NCBI GenBank assembly: GCA_943788645.1
Contig: CALSRC010000008.1
Span: forward strand, 1-64,000
Reading direction: 5' to 3'
Length of the DNA: 64,000 bases
DNA from: UA16 sp002292325
Lineage (GTDB): Bacteria; Bacteroidota; Bacteroidia; Flavobacteriales_D; Sanyastnellaceae
Translations under genes and position numbers: made by a program
The notes under the pieces: generated by a model
Seen by the model: the letters and a program-made list of their open reading frames with translations, nothing else
Told to the model about the DNA's origin: nothing
Databases searched by the model: none
Shown: positions 49,917-59,531 of the stretch, piece after piece
How positions within the stretch are numbered: position 1 is the first letter of the stretch
Layout of the letters: every line of letters begins with the position of its first letter

Positions 49917-51109
49917 CGTTCAATGGACTGATTCAAGCGGGATAGAAATTGAGTTACCAATTCGTTGTTCTCGAAGTTTTCGCAAACAAAAGCCCTTGCA
50001 GCACTGCCCATGTCCTTCGCGAGCTGGTCATTCTTCAATAACTCCACCAGTCTACGAGCGAAAGAAAAGGCATCGTCCTCCACAAAAAAATGAACGCCGT
50101 CCGTCCCTGTGATCCCTTCAACCCCTAAAGTAGTTGTGACGATTGGCCTTCCCGCTGCCATTGCCTCAATGGCTTTGATGCGCATTCCGCTTCCTGAGCG
50201 CAAAGGAATGATCATGGCAGCATGGCAGCTCATCATATCCCAAGGGTTTTCAATTTCTCCCAGTACAGTCAGACCCGGTTTTGTGAAAGAATGCACTGTC
50301 GGGAAATTTTTCCCGGCCAATTGCAGTTCCACATCCGGCACCTCGCTGCGAACCAAAGGCCAAACCTCGTCCACGAACCATTGAACACCTTGGACATTGG
50401 GTGCCCAATCCATGGAGCCCAAATGGAAGACAAAACGAGCTGGGCCAAAAACAGGTTGAGGGAGCTCTTTCTCGTCCAGTCCAAATGGAATGGAGAATAT
50501 GGGGGATCCACACCCCAAAGATTTAAAATGCCGGGTATCGTCTTCCGAAATGGAAGCTAACGCATCAAAATCCTCCAGTGCATTGACTTCATATGCTCTG
50601 AGGCGCTCTGCGAGATGCTTTAGATAGAGGCGCTTCGTCAAAGTTCCTGTTTCTTGAGCCATTTGCTCCCAAATGCGGTGTTCGACGTTGTGGGTCCGCA
50701 AAACTGCGAATCCATCGCAAAGTCGCCGAACGGTTTTCAGATAGGGTGCTGTGAAGAGGCTTTCAAAAATCACCAAGTCAAAGACTTGCTTTCTCAGAAC
50801 ATCGGTGAGCAGGCGCTCAAAATCGGGTGAATAAAACCGGCTGATGTTGTAGCTGTCACCGGTAAGAATGGTAGAGAATGCGTCGACTGGGTTGAGCGCC
50901 GTGTCCAAGGTGACCGCCTCTATGTTTGTTTCAGCGATGTATTCTGCGGAGACTTCTTCAGGTTGCCACGGGTGCTTTTCTGTCGCAATCGTCAGCACTT
51001 TGACTTGGTTTCCTGCGGCAATCAATCCACGCGTCATGGCATCCATGGCTCGACATCCTCCATCTCTGCTGGGACGGGGAGGCTTGTGGCAAATTTGAAG
51101 TATCCTCAT
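49913..51109 (-). CDS. Glycosyltransferase (GT4-like), paralogue of neighbour
   Basis: 398 residues with the same architecture as the gene downstream: 'MRILQICHKPPRPSRDGGCR', 'VLRTHNVEHRIWEQMA', 'FVFHLGSMDWAPNVQGVQWF' and 'PLRSGSGMRIKAIEAMAAGR'. The two enzymes probably add successive sugars to one acceptor (inference). It starts 3 bases after the LptF/G-type permease stop. Confidence 0.85.
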   Translation of the reverse strand: MRILQICHKPPRPSRDGGCRAMDAMTRGLIAAGNQVKVLTIATEKHPWQPEEVSAEYIAETNIEAVTLDTALNPVDAFSTILTGDSYNISRFYSPDFERLLTDVLRKQVFDLVIFESLFTAPYLKTVRRLCDGFAVLRTHNVEHRIWEQMAQETGTLTKRLYLKHLAERLRAYEVNALEDFDALASISEDDTRHFKSLGCGSPIFSIPFGLDEKELPQPVFGPARFVFHLGSMDWAPNVQGVQWFVDEVWPLVRSEVPDVELQLAGKNFPTVHSFTKPGLTVLGEIENPWDMMSCHAAMIIPLRSGSGMRIKAIEAMAAGRPIVTTTLGVEGITGTDGVHFFVEDDAFSFARRLVELLKNDQLAKDMGSAARAFVCENFENNELVTQFLSRLNQSIER

Positions 51110-51112
51110 ACC

Positions 51113-52531
51113 TTACTCACTCGGTGTGGATTTGATTCGAAATATACCCTTTAAAAAGTTCGGCGAAGCGAAGCGAAAAGCCCGGGCATCTCGCATGGCC
51201 TGTCGGGTAAGAAAGACGGCGAGCGGCAATAGAATGAGGGAACTCATCCACATGCCAAGAGCAGGGGAGACCTGCCCTGCTTTCACCATTTGCTCGCCAA
51301 GCATAGAAAGGATGTAAAATGCTAAGAAAATGCCGATTGCAAGTACAGTAGGCATTCCCAAGCCGCCTTTTCGGATAATCGCTCCAAGAGGCGCTCCAAT
51401 GAAGAATAACAGGACACAGCTGAGTGCGAGAAAAAATTTCCGATGCCACTCGATGGCATGCCGATCCATGGCACGTTTTCGTCCCCTTGCATCTTCCAAG
51501 CCATTGGCAATTCCTTGCCGGCTATTTCTTGCAAGGCTTCGAGCACCATCAAAGGCCATCCTTCGCTTGGTTGGATTCAACGCATTCCATATCCCAATTG
51601 TAGCCCATGAGGCCCCGGCCGTTTCGATGGTATCCCTCAAGATGGCGGTTTGCCGAGCTCCAAAGAATTGAATTTCATCCAAACGATCGCGCGCCATTCC
51701 ACCCAATGAATCGATGGCTATTTGGAGCTGAGCGACCGTCATCATTTCATGAGCGCGCTTGAACAGCCCTTCATCCACTTTGCTAAAATCCAATGAAGCC
51801 AAATCAATTTCGAAAATTTGCTGTTCAAATCTTGAAGAAATATGGGGTTGCAATCGTTCTTTTCGTCGTTTAGACTGCTCTAAATCTTCTTCGTATGAAA
51901 CGCCATTCTGGAGGGTCATAATCAACCGATTCCCTTTTTGTTCCATTTGTCCAGCCTCTGCACGAATGACCCTTGAAACTCCTGTCTCTCCCTCCCGGTG
52001 GTCGTGGATCAGAAGGTCGTTCAAAACGCCATTTTCTCCTTTCGAATCCACTCGGATAGCGAAGCCCTCTATGCCATTGTAAAAGGTACCTGGAACCAAA
52101 TTGAGGGTTGGTTTTTTTTGCGTAACGGAAAACAATAAGGCTCGAAACTTCAGATTCGCAACAGGCCACGCAGCATTTGAAAACCAGAAGGCACCAAATG
52201 AAATCAGAAGCATCGTGACCACCAAAGGCCTAAAGATCCTGGAAATGGATAATCCTGCTGACTTTAAAGCGGTTAATTCATTGCGCTCAGAAAGCGATCC
52301 GAATGCCATAATTGAAGCAACCAAGATCGCAAGTGGAAGGGCAAGGTTGACCAAGCGAGCCGAAGCGTAGAGCATTAATTCAGCGATCACCCAAGGTGCC
52401 AGTCCTTTTCCGATGAGATCATCAGCATACACCCACAAAAACTGCATATCCAGAATAAACAGCGAAACGGGCATGGTCACTGCAAAGGGAGCTAGAAATG
52501 AACGCAGTAGAAGTCGGGAAAAACGTCGCAC
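51113..52531 (-). CDS. LptF/LptG family lipopolysaccharide export permease
   Basis: 472 residues. Three N-terminal helices, a periplasmic beta-jellyroll ('LVPGTFYNGIEGFAIRV', 'IHDHREGE') and three C-terminal helices fit the YjgP/YjgQ layout; 'FGSLSERNELTALKSAGLS' is the coupling-helix motif. With LptB it extracts LPS from the inner membrane. Whether this is the F or G role cannot be decided. An unusual charged stretch ('RDTIETAGASW' to 'EDARGRKRAM') follows the jellyroll. It is first in a leftward run with two glycosyltransferases. Confidence 0.88.
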   Translation of the reverse strand: MRRFSRLLLRSFLAPFAVTMPVSLFILDMQFLWVYADDLIGKGLAPWVIAELMLYASARLVNLALPLAILVASIMAFGSLSERNELTALKSAGLSISRIFRPLVVTMLLISFGAFWFSNAAWPVANLKFRALLFSVTQKKPTLNLVPGTFYNGIEGFAIRVDSKGENGVLNDLLIHDHREGETGVSRVIRAEAGQMEQKGNRLIMTLQNGVSYEEDLEQSKRRKERLQPHISSRFEQQIFEIDLASLDFSKVDEGLFKRAHEMMTVAQLQIAIDSLGGMARDRLDEIQFFGARQTAILRDTIETAGASWATIGIWNALNPTKRRMAFDGARSLARNSRQGIANGLEDARGRKRAMDRHAIEWHRKFFLALSCVLLFFIGAPLGAIIRKGGLGMPTVLAIGIFLAFYILSMLGEQMVKAGQVSPALGMWMSSLILLPLAVFLTRQAMRDARAFRFASPNFLKGIFRIKSTPSE

Positions 52532-52587
52532 GATTCAAAGATAGGATGCAGTAACTTGCCGTCGTTAACCTATGAACAACGTATTCG

Positions 52588-54696
52588 ATGGCCTCAAAAT
52601 TATTACACTTTACTTCAGCGGCTTCTGTTGCCGCCATTTTATTCCTCTCCGCATGCAGTGAGCGGGAGAATTCAGGTTCTACCGGTGCAGTCGTGGATGA
52701 TTGGACCGCTCATTCTGCGGCAGACCAAGGCGCTAGTGAGCCCGATGCCAATGGATTTGTTTGGCAAACGGAGCAATTTGCGGATTTGAAAATTGTTCGT
52801 TACCAAATTCCGGGATGGGAAAAGTTAACAACGCGCCAAAAGGCACTCGTCTATTGTCTGAATCAAGCAGGGCTTAGTGGTCGCGATATGATGTATGACC
52901 AAAATAACCGGTACAATCTGCGCGTAAGAGACTTGTGCGAGGGAATTTACACTCAATTCGAGGGAGATAAAGGCACAGAAGGCTGGAATCGATTTGAAAC
53001 TTACTTGAAACGAATTTGGTTTTCAAATGGTATCCATCACCATTACGCCAACACCAAGATCATGCCTGAGTTTTCAGAGGCATATTTTGATGGACTGCTT
53101 GAAGACACGGGGCGTGAAGTGAGCGATGAGTTGAGAGCCGTGATTTTCGATCCTGCAATTGAGGCGAAGAAAGTTGAGCAGGACGCAACGAAAGGACTTG
53201 TCGAGGCTTCAGCCGTAAATTTTTATGCGCCCGACGTCAGCACAGAAGAGGCTCAAGCGTACCTCGAAAGCATCGTCGTTGAAGGCACTCGGACTCCGGT
53301 GGAGTACAGTTTGAATTCTCGATTGGTGAAGAATGCGGATGGCCAAATCGAGGAGCAGCCATACCGCGTTGGAGGTTTGTATGGCGAGGCACTCGAACAA
53401 GTTGTGTTCTGGCTGAATCAAGCAAGTCAGTACGCCGAAAATGATAAGCAAGCAGCGGCCTTAAGAAACCTCATCGCATATTATGAAACAGGAGACCTTG
53501 AAAAGTGGCAACTGTATAACATCAACTGGGTTCAGGATACAGAGGGAGATGTTGACTATATAAACGGTTTTGTGGAGGTGTACAATGATCCGCTAGGATA
53601 CACAGGAAGCTATGAGACCATTGTACAAATCAAGGACTTCGATGCCAGCGATCGAATGAAGGTCTTGATGGAAAACGCGCAGTGGTTTGAAGACAATATG
53701 CCTTTCATGGATGAGCACAAAAAGAAAGAGGTGGTGGGCATTACGTACAACGTAGTCAATGTAGCTGGTGAGGCAGGAGATGCTTCACCGAGTACCCCGA
53801 TCGGAGTCAATTTGCCCAATTCCAATTGGATTCGAGTGGTGCATGGTTCTAAATCGGTGAGCCTAGGAAACATTGTGAGTGCTTATGCTCAAGCGAGTGG
53901 TGGCGGATTGTTATCAGAATTTGCACACGATGAAGTTGAGATGGCCAGAACAGAAAGCCATAGTTCCCTTGCTGGTAAATTGCATACAGCCATGCACGAG
54001 GTGATTGGTCATGCCTCGGGTAAGCTCGAGGAGGGAGTGGGTGAGCCGAAGCAAACGATTAAGGAATACAGTTCTACCTTGGAAGAAGGAAGGGCCGATT
54101 TGGTGGCATTGTACTTTATGCTGGATCAGAAAATGGTGGAATTGGGTTTGATGAAGACCCTCGAAACAGGCAAGGCTGAATACGACAGTTACATTCGGAA
54201 CGGAATGATGTTGCAGTTGCGACGACTTGAACTGGGAGCGAACATCGAGGAGGCCCATATGCGAAACCGCGCTTGGATCAGCCATTGGTGTTTTGAAAAG
54301 GGACAAGATGCTGGAATCATTGAGAAGGTCGTGCGCGAGGGCAAAACGTATTTGGACGTCAAGGACTATGAAGGGCTCAGGGGACTGTTTGGCGAATTGC
54401 TTCGTGAAGTACAGCGCATTAAATCCCAGGGAGATTATGATGCAGCGAAAGCATTGGTAGAAGGCTATGGCGTCAAGGTCGATCAATCGACGCACCAAGA
54501 GGTATTGGATCGTTCGGCTTTATTGGGAATTGCCCCATATGGTGGATTCATCAATCCGGAGATGCAACCCGTATTCGTTGAAGACGGAATGATTGGTGAC
54601 ATTGCCTTGGTGTATCCTGAGGACTTTGCCACCCAAATGCTTGGATACAGTAAAACCTATGGGTTTTTGCCGCTGAACAATGATTACCAGCCGTGA
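52588..54696 (+). CDS. Dipeptidyl peptidase III-like (M49) lipoprotein
   Basis: 702 residues with lipoprotein signal and lipobox 'LSAC' (Cys 22). The zinc site is 'HEVIGHASGKL' (H about residue 470) with 'EEGRADLVALYF' downstream, matching the M49 HExxGH...EExRA(D/E) pattern. DPP III removes dipeptides from peptide N-termini; the lipid anchor places this one in the periplasm or outer membrane. The frame is intact. Confidence 0.88.
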   Translation: MASKLLHFTSAASVAAILFLSACSERENSGSTGAVVDDWTAHSAADQGASEPDANGFVWQTEQFADLKIVRYQIPGWEKLTTRQKALVYCLNQAGLSGRDMMYDQNNRYNLRVRDLCEGIYTQFEGDKGTEGWNRFETYLKRIWFSNGIHHHYANTKIMPEFSEAYFDGLLEDTGREVSDELRAVIFDPAIEAKKVEQDATKGLVEASAVNFYAPDVSTEEAQAYLESIVVEGTRTPVEYSLNSRLVKNADGQIEEQPYRVGGLYGEALEQVVFWLNQASQYAENDKQAAALRNLIAYYETGDLEKWQLYNINWVQDTEGDVDYINGFVEVYNDPLGYTGSYETIVQIKDFDASDRMKVLMENAQWFEDNMPFMDEHKKKEVVGITYNVVNVAGEAGDASPSTPIGVNLPNSNWIRVVHGSKSVSLGNIVSAYAQASGGGLLSEFAHDEVEMARTESHSSLAGKLHTAMHEVIGHASGKLEEGVGEPKQTIKEYSSTLEEGRADLVALYFMLDQKMVELGLMKTLETGKAEYDSYIRNGMMLQLRRLELGANIEEAHMRNRAWISHWCFEKGQDAGIIEKVVREGKTYLDVKDYEGLRGLFGELLREVQRIKSQGDYDAAKALVEGYGVKVDQSTHQEVLDRSALLGIAPYGGFINPEMQPVFVEDGMIGDIALVYPEDFATQMLGYSKTYGFLPLNNDYQP

Positions 54697-54707
54697 ACAG
54701 GGCATGC

Positions 54708-54740
54708 AACCAGTTGTTATACGACTGGGTTTAATTAAAA
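54708..54740 (+). terminator. Possible terminator after the M49 peptidase gene
   Basis: CCAGT (54710-54714) and ACTGG (54724-54728) pair across a 9-base loop, flanked by AA/TT and followed by TTTAATTAAAAA. The stem is weak, so the call is tentative. Confidence 0.35.
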
Positions 54741-54759
54741 ACTGAAACCAACCATTCTC

Positions 54760-56655
54760 ATGACTGCAAGATTCTTGATTCTTTGTGGAGCTTTATTTTT
54801 CGGATCATCCAGTTGGTCCCAATCTCCATTCCCATGTGAACTTTCTGGGGGTGAAGGAGATCCAGCGACAGGCGGATTGTCCGATACACAGGAAGGTCAA
54901 TACCATGACAACAGTAATTTTTTCAATATCCTTGATTTGTATGAGCCCGTGACGTTGGTATCAGCCAAGGTTTTCGCAAATGGTGGGGGGCCAAGGACCT
55001 TTGCTTTGTTCTCGTTGGATGGCGATGTGCTTCAGGCAGAAGTGTTCGACGTTCCTGATGGAGAGAGCATTGTGGAATTCAATTGGACGATGGGTCCGGG
55101 AGTAGTAGGTCTTGGGTGCCTTTCAGGAGACCCTCAACTTTGGCGTGATGATTTGAACAGTGACATCAATTACCCATACGCCATTGGGGAGTATGGTGCA
55201 ATTACAGGTACCAGCATTCAGGGCGACAATGAGTTTAATTATTATTACTTCTTCTATGACGTAACATTGGCTCCACAAGGTCCAACCGTTAACTCTGGCG
55301 GATACCCTTGTTCGAATGTGGAATTAATGGATGTCGAGTCTTTACAGGATCTTGGTGGCGGTGCAAATGGCAACGATTGCTGGGGTTGGATGGACAGTGA
55401 AACAGGCCGAGAAATCGCGATTTATGGTCGTTCCACCGGAGCATCTTTCATCGATGTTACCGATGCCACGGATATGAAATATTTTGCAAATTTACCTACG
55501 GCGACCGATCCAAGTTTATGGCGCGACATCAAAGTCTACAATGGTTACGCGTTCATTGTTTCGGAAGCTGGAGGCCACGGTTTACAGGTGGTCGATTTGA
55601 ATGCATTGTTGAATTTGCCAACGGATGAGGTTACACAGATCCAACCAGATGCAACCTACGCTGGTTTTGGCAACGCACACAACATCATGATCAATGAAGA
55701 AACAGGGTTTGCCTATGCCATTGGAACCAACACATTCAGCGGTGGCATGCACATTTTGGATATTCAAGACCCATTGAATCCAACTTTGGTTGGTGCGTAT
55801 GAGGGAGCCTATTCACACGATGTGCATCCCATCTTGTATCAAGGTCCGGATGCCGACTACGCAGGAAAGGAGATTGTGGTTTGTTTCAATGGCAATTCTG
55901 GAATTTCAATTGTAGATGTAGAAGACAAGTCTGATACGCAGTTGATTTCCCAATTATCCTATGCTGAATCAGGATACACGCACCAAGGCTGGGTTGGAGA
56001 AAATCACAGGTACTGTTACTTCAACGATGAGTTGGATGAAATGAACTTCGGCAACAATACACGAACCTACATCATGGATATAACGGATCTAGATGCCCCG
56101 CAAATTGTTGGTTTCTATGAGGCACAGATAGAAGCGATTGATCACAACATGTACATTATTGGGGACAAATTGTATCAGTCCAATTACTTAAGCGGTTTGC
56201 GTGTTTTGGACTTGAGCGATGCCGAAAATGGAAACTTGGAGCTCGTAGGTTATTTCGATACAAACCCTGAATCCAATGCGCCATCTTTTAATGGAACTTG
56301 GAGCAACTACCCTTATTTCCCAAGTGGAAATATTGGGGTGAGTACGTTCACTCACTTCTTTATGGTTCGGCCGACAGCTGATATCGCTCCGAATCCCTCA
56401 TCGGTGGTGACGAATCCTCAACCTCTGAAAGCCGCGGTGTATCCAAACCCCGCGAATGAGTTCATTCGAATCGAGGGGTTTGAAGGCAATGCGACCATGG
56501 AAGTGCATGACTTGAATGGACGGTTGGTCAAGAGCTGGTCAACAATGCCTGTCCAGGATGGCCTTTGCCTCATGGTGGGCAGTTTACCTGCAGGGGTGTA
56601 TGTTCTGAAAGGTGTGGAGTCGGGTCAATCTGCCCGTTTTATCATTCAACACTAG
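54760..56655 (+). CDS. Choice-of-anchor B family protein with T9SS sorting domain
   Basis: 631 residues. Signal peptide ending 'SSSWSQ', then beta-propeller-like repeats: 'NDCWGWMDSETGREIAIYGR', 'GASFIDVTDATD', 'WRDIKVYNGYAFIVSEAGGH' and 'THQGWVGENHRYCYFNDE'. The final 75 residues are a type A T9SS domain: 'VYPNPANEFIRI', 'MEVHDLNGRLVKSW', 'LPAGVYVL'. It is exported across the outer membrane and probably attached or released; the role of the propeller is unknown. It overlaps convergent folP by 14 bases. Confidence 0.88.
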   Translation: MTARFLILCGALFFGSSSWSQSPFPCELSGGEGDPATGGLSDTQEGQYHDNSNFFNILDLYEPVTLVSAKVFANGGGPRTFALFSLDGDVLQAEVFDVPDGESIVEFNWTMGPGVVGLGCLSGDPQLWRDDLNSDINYPYAIGEYGAITGTSIQGDNEFNYYYFFYDVTLAPQGPTVNSGGYPCSNVELMDVESLQDLGGGANGNDCWGWMDSETGREIAIYGRSTGASFIDVTDATDMKYFANLPTATDPSLWRDIKVYNGYAFIVSEAGGHGLQVVDLNALLNLPTDEVTQIQPDATYAGFGNAHNIMINEETGFAYAIGTNTFSGGMHILDIQDPLNPTLVGAYEGAYSHDVHPILYQGPDADYAGKEIVVCFNGNSGISIVDVEDKSDTQLISQLSYAESGYTHQGWVGENHRYCYFNDELDEMNFGNNTRTYIMDITDLDAPQIVGFYEAQIEAIDHNMYIIGDKLYQSNYLSGLRVLDLSDAENGNLELVGYFDTNPESNAPSFNGTWSNYPYFPSGNIGVSTFTHFFMVRPTADIAPNPSSVVTNPQPLKAAVYPNPANEFIRIEGFEGNATMEVHDLNGRLVKSWSTMPVQDGLCLMVGSLPAGVYVLKGVESGQSARFIIQH

Positions 56656-57493
56656 GACGGAAAGTTAGCTTCTCGTGCAATCGAACGACCTCGCTTGCAG
56701 CGCTAACGTCATGGACTCTGAGGATGTTAGCTCCTCGCTCTAGGGCCCATGCATGCAGCGCTGTTGTACCATTCAAGGCCTCATCAGCGGTGCAATCGAG
56801 TGTCTTCCAAATCATGGACTTTCGACTTATGCCGACCAAAATTGGACAGTCCAAGGCGTTCATGGCATGGAGTCGGCTGAGAAGATCAAAATTGTGCTGG
56901 ATGTTCTTTCCAAATCCAAATCCAGGGTCGACCATTAATTGATGGATGCCCTCTTGGCGCAAATGGTCCAACCTTTTTTGAAACCATAGGATTACATCGG
57001 ACACGACATCTTGGTAAGTCGGAGCATCTTGCATGGTTCGGGGAGTCCCTTGCATGTGCATCATGGCATAAGGACATTGCATGGCTTTAATGACTTCTAT
57101 CATTTGACTGTCTCGCGTGCCACCATAAATGTCATTGATGAGAAAGGCACCTGCCTCTAAGGCCTTATGAGCAACTTCTGCATGAAATGTATCAACTGAG
57201 ATGAGCGCATCTGGGGATGCGTCTAAGATGCCTTTGAGTGGAGCCTCTATTCGTCGCCACTCCTCTGGTGCATCGACTTCGATGGCGCCGGGCCGAGAGG
57301 ATTGCCCACCTAAATCCAACATGTCAGCGCCAGAATTGAGCATTTTAACTCCAGCAATCACAGCAGCGTCTTCGGTAAAACGACTTCCGCTGAAAAAAGA
57401 ATCAGACGTACAGTTGACAATCCCCATGATACGTGGCGAGGATAAACGCAATGTTTTCGAGCCGTTTTGGAGTTGATAAAATGGTGAAGACAT
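56642..57493 (-). CDS. folP: Dihydropteroate synthase
   Basis: About 283 residues from ATG 57493 ('MSSPFYQLQNGSKTLRL'); a further upstream ATG at 57550 would abut the divergent gene. 'RIMGIVNCTSDSFFSGSRF', 'ADMLDLGGQSSRPGA', 'DVFHAE'-type 'ISVDTFHAEVA', 'LINDIYGG', 'MVDPGFGFGKN' and 'GISRKSMI' are the pterin and pABA site motifs. It joins pABA to the pterin in folate synthesis. It lies far from folD on the same window. Confidence 0.94.
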   Translation of the reverse strand: MSSPFYQLQNGSKTLRLSSPRIMGIVNCTSDSFFSGSRFTEDAAVIAGVKMLNSGADMLDLGGQSSRPGAIEVDAPEEWRRIEAPLKGILDASPDALISVDTFHAEVAHKALEAGAFLINDIYGGTRDSQMIEVIKAMQCPYAMMHMQGTPRTMQDAPTYQDVVSDVILWFQKRLDHLRQEGIHQLMVDPGFGFGKNIQHNFDLLSRLHAMNALDCPILVGISRKSMIWKTLDCTADEALNGTTALHAWALERGANILRVHDVSAASEVVRLHEKLTFRPSVE

Positions 57494-57555
57494 TCGTGAA
57501 TGGGCCAATTGTTGCTGGATGAGGCGTTGTATCTTGCCGAAAGATATCAAGATTG

Positions 57556-58125
57556 ATGGATTCGCCTACGATTGAAGAAACCTTAGCGCAGTATAACCGA
57601 GTTTTTTCCCGGTGTGCTGATCTGTTTGAAGCCAAAACTGCCGATTATGGAACGGCATGGAGAATCTTAAGGCCCTCATCTCTTACGGATCAGCTTTTCA
57701 TCAAAGCCAATCGTATTCGCACGCTGCAACAATCCGGCGAGGCGATGGTTGACGAGGGCATCGATTCCGAATTCATCGGCATTGTCAATTACAGTTTCAT
57801 GGCCATGATCCAATGTGGCTTGCCGGAAGATCATCCGATGGAGTTGCCATTGGAAGAGGCCCGTTTGCGATATCAAGAAGCCTTTGAAGCGACCCGTTCC
57901 CTCATGATGGCAAAAAACCACGATTACGGCGAGGCTTGGCGAGATATGCGGGTCAGTTCATTGACTGATCTAATTCTAATGAAGATTTTGCGAGTCAAAC
58001 AAATCGAAAACAATGATGGCCACACTCATGTTTCTGAAGGGGTAGAGGCGAACTATCAAGACATGGCCAATTACGCTCTCTTCGCATTGATTTTGCTTGA
58101 TTTAACGGACGAATCTGGTGCCTAG
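57556..58125 (+). CDS. DUF1599 domain protein
   Basis: About 189 residues from ATG 57556. Two related halves each carry 'K-x-x-D-Y-G-x-A-W-R': 'EAKTADYGTAWRILRPSSLTD' (split over the first half) and 'MAKNHDYGEAWRDMRVSS'. DUF1599 is a duplicated helical domain, typical of Bacteroidota and linked by some authors to nucleotide handling. It lies divergently from folP. Confidence 0.85.
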   Translation: MDSPTIEETLAQYNRVFSRCADLFEAKTADYGTAWRILRPSSLTDQLFIKANRIRTLQQSGEAMVDEGIDSEFIGIVNYSFMAMIQCGLPEDHPMELPLEEARLRYQEAFEATRSLMMAKNHDYGEAWRDMRVSSLTDLILMKILRVKQIENNDGHTHVSEGVEANYQDMANYALFALILLDLTDESGA

Positions 58126-58152
58126 CATTCTACTTATCTTATTTTCGCTTCC

Positions 58153-59529
58153 ATGAAAGAAACTCCCATTTTGAATGCCGTGGTTCACGCATGTCGCTTG
58201 GTCGTTGGTTCTCTTTTTATCGTTTCGGGACTGATTAAGGCCAATGATGCCTTAGGGTTCATGTACAAACTAGAGGAGTACTTTGAGCCTGGGGCATTGA
58301 ATTTGCCAGGTTTGACCGATTGGGCTCTTCCGCTTGCTGTGGTCATTTGCGTTGGAGAGATATTATTGGGCGTAGCCATGGTTCTCGGTGCATTGCCCAA
58401 GCTTACTGCAAGTTTGACGGGTGTCCTTATGGCATTTTTTACTTGGTTGACCTGGTATACTGCGAATTGTGATCCATTTGGAACGAAAATGATTTTGGAT
58501 GCTGCAGGAACGTTGGTTGAAATTGACAATCAATGCGTTCTCGCCTGCGGATGCTTTGGCAATGCCATTCCGTTGACACCCTATGAGAGTTTTTTGAAGG
58601 ACATTGTGCTCTCCGTATTAACCGTTCCAATTCTTTGGGGCGCCTTTACGGACAGAATTTCCTTAAATTCTAAGCAGCTGGGCATGTTCATGATCGCAGG
58701 CAGTCTCATTATGATTTACTTGTTTGGTGAATTGATGTTGGAGTGGAATTTTCCCGTGCTGTTCGCTGCCATAGTTTATGCGTTGGCAGAAGCTTTGAAA
58801 ATGCGCTGGGATGGAGCGGCGAAGGAATGGATGATGGCGTTGGCCGTTGCAGCGGCATGTTTGGTGTTCCAGTTCCATACCTTGAATCACCTGCCCATGA
58901 AGGACTACCGTCCATATGCTTCGGGCGAGAGCATCATTGAAAACCGGAAGTCCGCCGAAGATTTAGGTCTTCAGGGGCCCATGTTTGCTACGGAGTATAC
59001 ATTTCGAAATCTAAAAACAGGAGTTGATACGGTCGTTCTCAGTTCGGAGTGGCTCAAAATTTACAACGAAGCTTGGTTCAAGAATGCTTACGAAACGGTG
59101 TCGTTTGATGGGAAAGAGGTAAAGATCGCAGACGGGTATGAGCCCCATATCATGGACTTTCAGATTTTGGATGCGGATGGAGAAGATCGTGCCGATGAAA
59201 TTTTAAATTCTCCAGGAAACGTCATGTTGTATGTATCCAAGGATCTAGATCAAGCGAGTACAGCGGCACAACAAGAAATGAATGATCTAGCTGATCAGTT
59301 GACTGCTGAAGGTTGGATCAATGTGGGACTAACGAATGCGCCAGCAGATCAAAACCAGACGTTTAAAGATGAACACGAGGTCAGTTACTCCATGTTTACA
59401 TGCGATCAAACGGAGTTAAAAATCATTGTCCGCTCCAATCCAGGGATTGTCTGGATCAAGGATGGCGTGGTGCAAGAAAAGTGGGCTTGGAAGGATGTGC
59501 CAGAAGCCAGTGAGCTACTGAATCCTTGA
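58153..59529 (+). CDS. BT_3928-type membrane protein (DoxX/MauE-like)
   Basis: 458 residues. The N-terminal half has about eight helices, starting with 'LVVGSLFIVSGLIKANDALG', a DoxX/MauE-like motif, and a 'NCDPFG' ... 'CVLACGCFGN' Cys cluster between helices 3 and 5 that may be redox active. The C-terminal half (from about residue 270) is soluble with a thioredoxin-like flavour ('NVMLYVSKDLD'). It follows the DUF1599 gene by 27 bases, as in other Bacteroidota. Function unproven. Confidence 0.75.
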   Translation: MKETPILNAVVHACRLVVGSLFIVSGLIKANDALGFMYKLEEYFEPGALNLPGLTDWALPLAVVICVGEILLGVAMVLGALPKLTASLTGVLMAFFTWLTWYTANCDPFGTKMILDAAGTLVEIDNQCVLACGCFGNAIPLTPYESFLKDIVLSVLTVPILWGAFTDRISLNSKQLGMFMIAGSLIMIYLFGELMLEWNFPVLFAAIVYALAEALKMRWDGAAKEWMMALAVAAACLVFQFHTLNHLPMKDYRPYASGESIIENRKSAEDLGLQGPMFATEYTFRNLKTGVDTVVLSSEWLKIYNEAWFKNAYETVSFDGKEVKIADGYEPHIMDFQILDADGEDRADEILNSPGNVMLYVSKDLDQASTAAQQEMNDLADQLTAEGWINVGLTNAPADQNQTFKDEHEVSYSMFTCDQTELKIIVRSNPGIVWIKDGVVQEKWAWKDVPEASELLNP

Positions 59530-59531
59530 TC

